NCBI GenBank assembly: GCA_938030645.1
Contig: CALHHQ010000273.1
Location: 1 to 5,578 of the forward strand
Source of the DNA: an uncultured Rhizobiaceae group bacterium
Lineage (GTDB): Bacteria; Pseudomonadota; Alphaproteobacteria; Rhizobiales; Rhizobiaceae
Direction: 5' to 3'
Length of the DNA stretch: 5,578 nucleotides
Shown here: in pieces, positions 1 through 5,578 of the stretch
Numbering within the stretch: position 1 is the first letter of the stretch
How the letters are laid out: each line of letters opens with the position of its first letter
Translations under genes and position numbers: made by a program
Notes under the pieces: generated by a model
The model's database searches: none
The model's input: the letters and a program-made list of their open reading frames with translations, nothing else
Told to the model about the DNA's origin: nothing

Positions 1-20
1 CACCCATGGGTGGCTTTTTT
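1..20 (+). terminator. Possible end of an intrinsic terminator, cut by the window edge
   Basis: Bases 1-12 (CACCCATGGGTG) are a perfect palindrome, followed by GC and a run of six T at 15-20. If the unseen bases before position 1 continue the stem (GC would pair with the GC at 13-14), this would be a GC-rich hairpin plus T-run ending transcription of an upstream plus-strand gene. Only part is visible, so the stem length cannot be judged. It could equally be a chance palindrome. Confidence 0.3.
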
Positions 21-69
21 GCGCTTTCTGGTCTATGGACTATGGCTTGCAAAATCCGCAACCCACAAT

Positions 70-88
70 ATCGCAATCCTTTTGCGAT
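70..88. promoter_or_regulatory. Perfect inverted repeat, candidate operator upstream of the J-domain gene
   Basis: ATCGCAA at 70-76 and TTGCGAT at 82-88 are exact reverse complements separated by the 5 bases TCCTT. The same CGCAA core also occurs at 57-61. The repeat sits 43 bp before the proposed start codon at 132, where a repressor or activator would bind. It is not followed by a T-run, so a terminator is unlikely. No regulator family is recognised from the motif, and the operator role is inference. Confidence 0.35.
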
Positions 89-95
89 TGAATGG

Positions 96-124
96 TTGTT
101 TGTCTCCGTATGCAAACCCAATAT
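96..124 (+). promoter_or_regulatory. Weak candidate sigma-70-type promoter for the J-domain/cobST unit
   Basis: TTGTTT at 96-101 and CAATAT at 119-124 are separated by 17 bases and each matches the bacterial housekeeping consensus at 4 of 6 positions. The predicted transcription start would fall at about 131-132, almost on the ATG, giving a leaderless or nearly leaderless message. The true promoter may lie elsewhere in 1-131 or before the window. Confidence 0.18.
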
Positions 125-131
125 AGGTAAC

Positions 132-749
132 ATGGCTTCTAATTCCGACATTTTCGATAAAATCCGCATTAAGCCCCGTGGGGCAAAGAAAAAGGAAGAA
201 GAAGCGCGCATTGCTGGCCAATGCGCTTGGGAAGGTTGCGAAAAGCCCGGACCGCACAAAGCGCCAATGGGGCGCAATCGCGAAGGCCAATACATCAACA
301 TGTGTATCGACCATGTGCGGCAATACAACAAGAACTTCAACTATTTCTCTGGTTTAAGCGATGATGAAATCGCCAAATTCCAAAAGGAAAACATCACTGG
401 CAATCGTCCGACCAAGCCTATGAGTGGCCGCCGTCCTGGCCAACCAGTTGATGAATCCACATTGCGTGCAACACCGGGTTGGCATGCGAAAATTCAAAGT
501 CGCTATACGCCTGACGGGAAAAGAATTCCATCCACAGGCGGGCCACGCAAACTGAAGCGTCTTGAAGAAAAAGCTCTAAAAGACCTTGGTCTGCCTTCAA
601 CAGCGTCCAGTGAGCACATCACCAAGAAATACAAAGCCTTGGTGAAAGAAAACCACCCCGATGCCAATGGTGGCGACCGATCTTCTGAAGATCGCCTGCG
701 TCAAATTATTCAGGCCTACAAACAACTCAAGCGCGCGGGTTTGTGCTAG
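132..749 (+). CDS. Short J-domain (DnaJ-like) protein with N-terminal Cys/His cluster
   Basis: This 205-residue protein has its J-domain at the extreme C-terminus (about residues 151-203). The HPD tripeptide that stimulates DnaK ATPase is at 175-177, followed by ANGGD and a helix III ending in AYKQLKRAGLC. It lacks the G/F region, the four CXXCXGXG zinc repeats and the client-binding domains of classical DnaJ. Near the N-terminus, C31 and C36 (CX4C) plus C58 and H61 (CX2H) look like one zinc site; residues 85-150 are basic and poorly structured by eye. The ATG at 132 is preferred to an in-frame ATG at 6: the 42 extra residues resemble nothing in the family, whereas the protein from 132 starts with the usual short leader before FDKIRI. 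The upstream AGG at 125-127 is a weak, close ribosome site. Lying just before cobS suggests a co-chaperone for cobaltochelatase, but that is inference; it could be a general DnaK partner. Confidence 0.88.
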   Translation: MASNSDIFDKIRIKPRGAKKKEEEARIAGQCAWEGCEKPGPHKAPMGRNREGQYINMCIDHVRQYNKNFNYFSGLSDDEIAKFQKENITGNRPTKPMSGRRPGQPVDESTLRATPGWHAKIQSRYTPDGKRIPSTGGPRKLKRLEEKALKDLGLPSTASSEHITKKYKALVKENHPDANGGDRSSEDRLRQIIQAYKQLKRAGLC

Positions 750-765
750 CGGAATGTTCTGCTAG
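746..765. promoter_or_regulatory. Hairpin-forming inverted repeat between the J-domain gene and cobS
   Basis: CTAGC at 746-750 and GCTAG at 761-765 are exact reverse complements. Allowing one G-U pair, the stem extends to about 8 bp (746-753 with 758-765) around the loop ATGT. The left arm contains the TAG stop codon of the J-domain gene. The downstream bases are ATAAATT rather than a T-run, so it is not a convincing intrinsic terminator. It could be an RNA processing or stability element, a weak attenuator, or a protein site; TTGTGC (741-746) and TAGATA (763-768) around it form only a poor promoter match. Confidence 0.3.
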
Positions 766-821
766 ATAAATTCCAAGAAAAATTATCAATTTCGGGCGAC
801 CCTCAAAGTTGCCCCCTACTC

Positions 822-826
822 AAGAG
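822..826 (+). promoter_or_regulatory. Ribosome binding site of cobS
   Basis: AAGAG lies 9 bases before the ATG at 836. This decides the start against the in-frame TTG at 809, which would add nine residues and has no purine-rich site at suitable distance. Confidence 0.6.
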
Positions 827-835
827 CATTTCCCC

Positions 836-1810
836 ATGAGCGAGCACGCCAACATGCCGGACCGCGAGGTTTCGGTTCGTGAAGTTTTCGGTATCGATTC
901 CGATATGATGGTTCCAGCCTACAGCGAAGCAAACGAATATGTTCCGCCGCTGGATCCCGATTATTTGTTCGATAAGAACACAACACTGGCGATCCTTGCA
1001 GGTTATGCGTTCAACCGCCGCGTCATGGTTACAGGTTATCATGGTACGGGTAAGTCTACGCATATTGAGCAAATCGGCGCGCGCTTGAATTGGCCAACCG
1101 TTCGGGTGAACCTCGACAGCCACATTTCTCGTATCGACCTTATCGGCAAAGACGCAATTGTTTTGAAAGACGGCCAACAGGTCACAGAATTCAAAGACGG
1201 CATTCTGCCTTGGGCTTTACAAAACAATGTGGCGCTCGTGTTCGACGAATACGATGCTGGCCGCCCTGATGTGATGTTTGTTATTCAGCGCGTGCTGGAA
1301 GTCGCGGGTCGTTTGACATTGCTTGACCAAAACCGCGTGATTGAACCGCATCCTGCGTTCCGCTTGTTTGCCACAACCAACACAGTAGGTCTTGGTGATA
1401 CGTCTGGTCTTTACCACGGCACACAACAGATCAACCAAGGCCAGATGGACCGTTGGTCGATTGTGACAACATTGAACTACCTCCCACACGACCACGAAGT
1501 GGGCATCGTTCAAGCCAAAACACCAAAATGGCAGAATGATGCTGGTCTCGACAACATCAATAAGATGGTGCGCGTTGCTGATATGACCCGTGCGGCGTTC
1601 ATCAATGGCGACCTGTCAACAGTCATGAGCCCACGGACGGTTTTAACTTGGGCTGAAAACGCAACGATCTTCGATGATATTGCATTTTCTTTCCGCCTCA
1701 CATTCTTGAACAAGTGTGATGAACTGGAGCGTTCGCTGGTTGCAGAATTTTATCAACGCGCCTTCGGTGAAGAGTTGAAAGAAAGCGCCGTGAACGTGGC
1801 ATTGGCTTAA
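836..1810 (+). CDS. cobS: Aerobic cobaltochelatase subunit CobS (AAA+ ATPase)
   Basis: CobS is the AAA+ motor of the CobN-CobS-CobT chelatase, which uses ATP to insert Co2+ into hydrogenobyrinic acid a,c-diamide in the cytoplasm. The 324 residues match the usual CobS length of about 330. The typical N-terminal segment VSVREVFGIDSDMMVPA is at 13-28. Walker A is GYHGTGKS at 67-74, Walker B is LVFDEYD at 134-140 (D137, E138), sensor 1 is ATTNT at 179-183 (N182), a likely arginine finger is R206 in QMDRW, and a sensor 2-type arginine is R267 in SPRTVL. All ATPase motifs are intact, so an active enzyme is expected. The ATG at 836 has AAGAG 9 bases upstream. cobT follows after 6 bases, as expected for subunits made together. 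MoxR-type ATPases are relatives, but the N-terminal segment and the cobT neighbour make CobS near certain. Confidence 0.97.
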   Translation: MSEHANMPDREVSVREVFGIDSDMMVPAYSEANEYVPPLDPDYLFDKNTTLAILAGYAFNRRVMVTGYHGTGKSTHIEQIGARLNWPTVRVNLDSHISRIDLIGKDAIVLKDGQQVTEFKDGILPWALQNNVALVFDEYDAGRPDVMFVIQRVLEVAGRLTLLDQNRVIEPHPAFRLFATTNTVGLGDTSGLYHGTQQINQGQMDRWSIVTTLNYLPHDHEVGIVQAKTPKWQNDAGLDNINKMVRVADMTRAAFINGDLSTVMSPRTVLTWAENATIFDDIAFSFRLTFLNKCDELERSLVAEFYQRAFGEELKESAVNVALA

Positions 1811-1816
1811 TCAGCA

Positions 1817-3727
1817 ATGGCACGCATAGGTGACAATTCTGGGAATACCGAATCCATTAAGGATGTGGAGCCACTGAAACAATCGGTGGCTGGCTGCATG
1901 CGCGCGATTGCGCAGGAGTCTGAACTGGAAATCACATACGGACGCGACAAGCCTGGCATGTCGGGCGACCGCGTACGACTTCCCGACCCATCTAAAAACC
2001 CAACAGCTGCTGAAGTCGCCGTTACACGAGGCTTGTCGGATTCAATGGCTTTGCGTCGTGCCAAACACGACACATCAGTACATGCGCAACACCTACCCGT
2101 GGGTGACAATGCAAGAGCAGTGTTCAATGCTGTCGAGCAAGCACGTTGTGAAGCCATTGGCACAAAAGCCATGGAAGGCATGGCAGGCAACATCGACATG
2201 ATGTTGGAAGACAAGTACATGCGGTCTGGTTTCGCAGACGCGACCACACGTGACGACGCGCCTTTGGAAGATGCTGTTGCACTTTTGGTTCGTGAGAAAA
2301 TCACTGGGCGCAAACCACCAAAGTCTGCCGAGAATGTTGTCGATCTTTGGCGCGATTGGATTGAAGAACGCGCGGGCGAAGCATTCGATAGTCTCGATGA
2401 ACAGTTGGAAGATCAGAACGCCTTTGCAGAAGCCACACGCGATCTCATTGCGCAATTGGAAATGGCGGACGAGTTGGGCAATGACCCAACTGATAATGAC
2501 GATGAATCATCCGACGAAGAAGATGATTCCAATGAAACTCAAGATGAAATGGAACGCGAGAACGAGGAAGCAACAGGAACAGAAGAAGCTGCGCCTGATG
2601 ATTCAGAAGCAGACGGTGACGAACAAGATGCCGGCGAAATGGAAGCGTCCGAATCCACCGGCGAAGAAATGCTGGACGACAATGAGGAGCAAGCTGAAAC
2701 GCCGGGTGAAGCACAACGCCCAGATATGCCGTTGTCAAACCTCCCGCCAAAATCTGACTACAAATTCTTCTCAGATGCCCACGACGAAGAAATTCGTGCC
2801 GAAGAACTTTGTGATGATGCCGAACTAGAGCGCCTTCGCGCATTTCTCGACAAGCAACTTGCGCATTTGCAAAGTGTTGTAGGTCGTTTGGCCAACAAGC
2901 TGCAACGTCGCTTGATGGCGCAACAAAATCGCGGTTGGGATTTCGATCTAGAAGAAGGCTATCTAGATTCAGCACGCCTAACACGTATCGTTACCGATCG
3001 CACTGCACCGCTTTCGTTCAAAATGGAACGAGATACCGATTTCCGCGATACGGTGGTGACGCTTCTGTTGGACAATTCGGGTTCCATGCGCGGACGTCCG
3101 ATCACTGTGGCTGCGACCTGCGCAGACATTCTCGCACGTACGCTGGAACGCTGCGGCGTGAAAGTTGAGATACTCGGGTTCACCACAAAAGCCTGGAAGG
3201 GTGGCCAATCTCGCGAATCTTGGTTGAAGGACGGCAAACCAGCCAACCCAGGTCGGTTGAATGATCTTCGCCACATTATCTATAAAGCAGCTGACGCGCC
3301 GTGGCGTCGTTCACGCAAGAACCTTGGCTTGATGATGCGCGAAGGGCTGTTGAAAGAGAATATTGATGGTGAGGCGCTTGAATGGGCGCACGAACGTATC
3401 GTCAATCGTCCTGAACAACGCAAAATTATGATGATGATTTCCGATGGCGCACCTGTGGATGATTCCACATTGTCGGTGAACCCAGGCAACTACCTTGAAC
3501 GTCATTTACGCCACGTCATAGAAGACATTGAAACCAATTCACCTGTTGAACTGATGGCCATCGGTATTGGCCACGACGTTACCCGCTATTACAAACGCGC
3601 GGTGACGATTGTTGATGCCGAAGAATTGGCTGGCGCAATGACGGAACAATTGGCCGCTTTATTTGAAGAGCAGGGACCGACAAAGCGTCGTCCAAAGCGA
3701 CGCCGTGCTGAAGGCATGATTGGCTAA
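1817..3727 (+). CDS. cobT: Aerobic cobaltochelatase subunit CobT (MIDAS/VWA-type)
   Basis: CobT pairs with CobS as a hexameric chaperone-like complex that drives CobN to insert cobalt. The 636 residues are full length. The N-terminal CobT domain (about 1-215) carries the familiar GCMRAIAQESELE (26-38) and VTRGLSDSMALR (69-80). A very acidic linker spans about 218-300, with 39 D/E in 83 residues. The C-terminal VWA-like domain (about 370-620) has the conserved WDFDLEEGYLD (374-384), the MIDAS motif DNSGS at 419-423, a probable metal-binding Thr at 456 or 457 in GFTTKAW, and D543 in SDGAP. The tail KRRPKRRR (623-630) is strongly basic. The start is the only one available: the in-frame codon three positions upstream of ATG 1817 is a stop, and the next Met is residue 28, inside the conserved domain. 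No good Shine-Dalgarno precedes it, so translation is probably coupled to cobS, which ends 6 bases earlier. This is the cobaltochelatase CobT, not the unrelated phosphoribosyltransferase that shares the name. Confidence 0.97.
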   Translation: MARIGDNSGNTESIKDVEPLKQSVAGCMRAIAQESELEITYGRDKPGMSGDRVRLPDPSKNPTAAEVAVTRGLSDSMALRRAKHDTSVHAQHLPVGDNARAVFNAVEQARCEAIGTKAMEGMAGNIDMMLEDKYMRSGFADATTRDDAPLEDAVALLVREKITGRKPPKSAENVVDLWRDWIEERAGEAFDSLDEQLEDQNAFAEATRDLIAQLEMADELGNDPTDNDDESSDEEDDSNETQDEMERENEEATGTEEAAPDDSEADGDEQDAGEMEASESTGEEMLDDNEEQAETPGEAQRPDMPLSNLPPKSDYKFFSDAHDEEIRAEELCDDAELERLRAFLDKQLAHLQSVVGRLANKLQRRLMAQQNRGWDFDLEEGYLDSARLTRIVTDRTAPLSFKMERDTDFRDTVVTLLLDNSGSMRGRPITVAATCADILARTLERCGVKVEILGFTTKAWKGGQSRESWLKDGKPANPGRLNDLRHIIYKAADAPWRRSRKNLGLMMREGLLKENIDGEALEWAHERIVNRPEQRKIMMMISDGAPVDDSTLSVNPGNYLERHLRHVIEDIETNSPVELMAIGIGHDVTRYYKRAVTIVDAEELAGAMTEQLAALFEEQGPTKRRPKRRRAEGMIG

Positions 3728-3729
3728 TG
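3710..3729 (+). promoter_or_regulatory. Stop-start overlap (TAATG) coupling cobT to the phytase-like gene
   Basis: The cobT stop TAA (3725-3727) shares its last A with the next ATG (3727-3729). GAAGG at 3710-3714 is a possible ribosome site, but its spacing of 12 bases is long. The overlap suggests that ribosomes finishing cobT restart on the downstream gene. Confidence 0.5.
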
Positions 3730-4722
3730 CGAACACGCTGTGCAGCATTGCTGGCGTGTATTTTTCTGTTTTTCGCGACAACAACGCACGCAAAAGCTGA
3801 GACAAACGTAAAATCCCAGATCATTTCCAATCTAGATCTTCGAGATGCCAAGCGCACAGATTTTGGTAAATTTCGGTTTTTGGGTGGTTTGGTTCTGCGA
3901 TCATCGGATTCAAATTTCGGTGGCTTATCTGCCATTCACGTCTCTGAAGACAGCATAGTTACGGCAATTGCTGATACCGGCTTTTGGATCCGAGGAAAGA
4001 TCAAACGCGACAAATTTGGACATCCCTTACAATTTGCCGAAACTCTCATCGCGCCGTTGCTCAACTCAGACGGCTTACCCTTCTCAAACAAATGGCAGGC
4101 TGACGCGGAGGGCATGGCAATAGGAAACAACAAGGTTTTCGTGTCGATGGAACAAGAATCGAGAATTCTCTCATTCCCATTGGTGGGGAATCTACATAAA
4201 CAACCGTCGCAAGTTTTGTCCGGAACGGGTTTTGTCAAAAATTTGAAAAGCAACTTCGCATTGGAAGCGATTGCAGCTGTTCCCAAAAGCGCAAGTTTGC
4301 CATTTGACCTTGTGGCAATCAGCGAATTTAGCCCCAATGAAGATGGGCATGCACGTGCGTTTTTCCGTCAATCTGAAGTCTGGAGTGAATTCGCAATTCC
4401 GCTGCTCGACCGATATCTCATAACCGATGCAGCTTTCATGCCGTCCGGTGATCTTCTCATTTTGGAGCGCCGTTTTTCACTCGCCACCGGTGCAAGAGCC
4501 CGTGTTCGAAAGATTGCGTCCGGCGCGATTGCCAGCGGCAAAGTCGCCAATGGAGAAGTTGTATTGGACCTGGATCAAAATCAGGTGCTCGACAATATGG
4601 AAGGGATGAGTGTGTTCAAGACATCTGACGGCAAGCAAAGACTTGCCCTGATCTCTGACAACAATCTCTTCCCACTCCAGCGCACATTGTATCTGGAGTT
4701 TGAATTGCTGGAGGATTTCTAG
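3727..4722 (+). CDS. Exported esterase-like/phytase-like domain protein
   Basis: The 331-residue protein begins with a Sec-type signal peptide: basic MRTR, a hydrophobic core at about 6-18, and a likely cut after A24 (AKA before ETN). It is therefore probably periplasmic or secreted. The mature part resembles the phytase-like beta-propeller family (PF13449, 'esterase-like activity of phytase'): FGGLSAI at 64-70, ADTG at 82-85, DAEGMAI at 126-132, SMEQ at 140-143, FALEAI at 177-182, LLILERRF at 243-250, NMEGM at 290-294 and ISDNN at 309-313. The conserved acidic residues in these loops could bind metal ions, but the substrate is not established for most members and phytate hydrolysis should not be assumed. 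It overlaps cobT by one base and is presumably co-transcribed. As far as I recall, this family also follows cobT in other Hyphomicrobiales. A link to cobalt or corrin metabolism is untested. A lipobox-like LLAC (8-11) lies too early to indicate a lipoprotein. Confidence 0.85.
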   Translation: MRTRCAALLACIFLFFATTTHAKAETNVKSQIISNLDLRDAKRTDFGKFRFLGGLVLRSSDSNFGGLSAIHVSEDSIVTAIADTGFWIRGKIKRDKFGHPLQFAETLIAPLLNSDGLPFSNKWQADAEGMAIGNNKVFVSMEQESRILSFPLVGNLHKQPSQVLSGTGFVKNLKSNFALEAIAAVPKSASLPFDLVAISEFSPNEDGHARAFFRQSEVWSEFAIPLLDRYLITDAAFMPSGDLLILERRFSLATGARARVRKIASGAIASGKVANGEVVLDLDQNQVLDNMEGMSVFKTSDGKQRLALISDNNLFPLQRTLYLEFELLEDF

Positions 4723-4725
4723 CTT

Positions 4726-5578
4726 CTAACGATCAAATTGTAAGCGCGGTATTTTGCCAAGCTTGATGAATCCCAAGCGAATTTCACCGCGTTTGATTTT
4801 CACTGATATAGTGCGCATGTCTTTGCCACCAATTTTTGATGGCTTGCCCATTCCTGAAGTGGCTTGTGCAAGTCCCGCAACTGCTTGCTGAAGGTTGGGG
4901 TCAATTTTGGCTGCCCATTCCGCAACAGCCTTCGGTCCCGCAATGCCCATACGAACCTTGCCGCTGATGAGACCATCTTTCGACAACTGAATCGGGCCAG
5001 AAAAACCCAATTGCCCCCCGCCATCCAGCGCAATGACCAAATTCACTAAGCGAATATTTGCCCCATCTGCCAGAACAGACTTTATGGGCAGACGACGATC
5101 AACGAGATCAAGATATCCATTTTGAAGAACCGCAACACCGCGAATATCTGCAGGTGGAATTTCAAGACCACCTGTATTTTTCATTTCGAAGTTTTTGACC
5201 CAGAAACGATAAAGAAGAGATGTTGTTTTCGTTTCCGACTTTCGGTTCCAAAGTTCAGGCGTGAGTCTGGATAGATGAGATCGGGTTGAAGCGTTCAAAC
5301 CGTCTCGCGACAATTTGATCTTATTGCCTCTCAATTCTATCAAGTCCAAGCCAGCGTTGAAATTGGTATCAACTTTTGCTTCAAGGCGGGACCAGTCAAC
5401 GCGAAGCTCCTTGCCTCCGGCGAAAGTGGTAAAGGGCGATTTCAAATTTGTAGTGATGACATCTGGAGAAAAGACCGACGCGCCGGTCGTCAAGGCTCCT
5501 GCATCAGCACGTTCAGTGCCACGAACAGTAACAACTGAGGTTTTTTCACAATTTACGCTGAGGGAAAAAGGAAAGCCC
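4726..5578 (-). CDS. DUF2125 family protein, N-terminus beyond the window
   Basis: The minus-strand frame is open from the window edge (first full codon at 5577) to the TAG at 4726-4728, giving 283 visible residues. A TTG at 5491-5493 could be read as a start but is not: the upstream codons stay open and begin with GFPFSLSV, matching the G-F-P-F motif near the front of DUF2125 proteins (PF09898). By family length, some tens of residues, usually including an N-terminal membrane anchor, are missing. Visible features are alternating beta-rich segments, a Gly-rich stretch ALDGGGQLGFSG about two thirds along, a short helical part (AVAEWAAKIDPNLQQAVAGL), and the characteristic end IRLGFIKLGKIPRLQF. 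The function is unknown; the family is thought to be envelope-anchored and faces the periplasm if the anchor is present. It converges on the phytase-like gene with three bases between stop codons and is not part of the cob unit. Confidence 0.82.
   Translation of the reverse strand, partial: GFPFSLSVNCEKTSVVTVRGTERADAGALTTGASVFSPDVITTNLKSPFTTFAGGKELRVDWSRLEAKVDTNFNAGLDLIELRGNKIKLSRDGLNASTRSHLSRLTPELWNRKSETKTTSLLYRFWVKNFEMKNTGGLEIPPADIRGVAVLQNGYLDLVDRRLPIKSVLADGANIRLVNLVIALDGGGQLGFSGPIQLSKDGLISGKVRMGIAGPKAVAEWAAKIDPNLQQAVAGLAQATSGMGKPSKIGGKDMRTISVKIKRGEIRLGFIKLGKIPRLQFDR

Noticed and set aside
1..131. Cobalamin riboswitch upstream of the operon
   Set aside because: No B12-box-like sequence is visible and 131 bases would be short for a complete one. 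One lying before the window cannot be excluded.
6..131. N-terminal extension of the J-domain protein from the ATG at 6
   Set aside because: The added 42 residues have no family resemblance, and the stretch contains palindromic and inverted-repeat signals typical of a non-coding region.
750..835. Cobalamin riboswitch between the J-domain gene and cobS
   Set aside because: The gap is only 86 bases, far too short for the known fold, and has no B12-box.
1800..1819. CATTG...CAATG inverted repeat that could mask the cobT start codon
   Set aside because: The stem is only 5 bp around a 10-base loop, which is expected by chance and unlikely to be stable.
2250..2984. Long open frames on both strands across the CobT linker
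   Set aside because: They are by-products of the repeated GAA/GAT codons of the acidic linker. Their translations are low-complexity (Lys/Met/Thr- or Leu/Arg/His-rich) and match no family.
3727..3770. Lipoprotein signal in the phytase-like protein (LLAC at residues 8-11)
   Set aside because: The Cys comes too early, before most of the hydrophobic core, whereas a normal signal peptidase I site (AKA) follows at 22-24.
5491..5493. TTG as the true start of the minus-strand DUF2125 gene
   Set aside because: The frame remains open to the window edge and the upstream codons encode the conserved GFPF motif, so the gene continues past the window.
5535..5565. Two CTGAGG copies 25 bases apart
   Set aside because: The hexamer repeat lies inside coding sequence with no further copies or symmetry, so it is most likely chance.

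Overview
This window looks like a chromosomal segment of an alphaproteobacterium, most likely of the Hyphomicrobiales (Rhizobiales) group. The evidence is gene content: a short J-domain protein with an N-terminal Cys/His cluster, then cobS and cobT of the aerobic cobaltochelatase, then an exported phytase-like protein, and opposite these a DUF2125 protein. Each reads as a typical alphaproteobacterial family member. Base composition looks close to half G+C by eye, lower than in many soil rhizobia. No mobile element, phage gene, CRISPR array, tRNA or rRNA is visible.

Layout. Bases 1-131 are a short non-coding stretch with a palindrome plus T-run at the very edge (possibly the end of an upstream terminator) and a perfect 7-bp inverted repeat at 70-88 that could be an operator. 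Bases 132-749 encode the J-domain protein (205 aa). Bases 750-835 form an 86-bp gap; a hairpin-forming repeat (746-765) starts in the preceding stop codon. Bases 836-1810 encode CobS (324 aa). After 6 bases, 1817-3727 encode CobT (636 aa). The next gene starts inside the cobT stop codon: 3727-4722 encode an exported phytase-like domain protein (331 aa). Three bases later the convergent minus-strand gene ends; 4726-5578 hold the C-terminal 283 residues of a DUF2125 protein whose start lies beyond the window.

How the genes work together. CobS (AAA+ ATPase) and CobT (MIDAS/VWA-type protein) are the motor pair that works with the large subunit CobN to insert Co2+ into hydrogenobyrinic acid a,c-diamide in aerobic cobalamin synthesis. 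CobN is not in the window. The J-domain protein is a plausible DnaK co-chaperone for this large assembly, but only its position supports that. The phytase-like protein is predicted to be periplasmic or secreted and is joined to cobT only by translation context; its role is unknown. The four plus-strand genes probably form one transcription unit, although the J-domain to cobS gap could hold a secondary signal.

The genes are intact, and the key catalytic motifs of CobS and CobT are all present. I found no clearly new system here. The points most worth a second look are the J protein's zinc-site-like cluster beside the chelatase motor, the tightly coupled exported protein, and the small inverted repeats in the two non-coding gaps.
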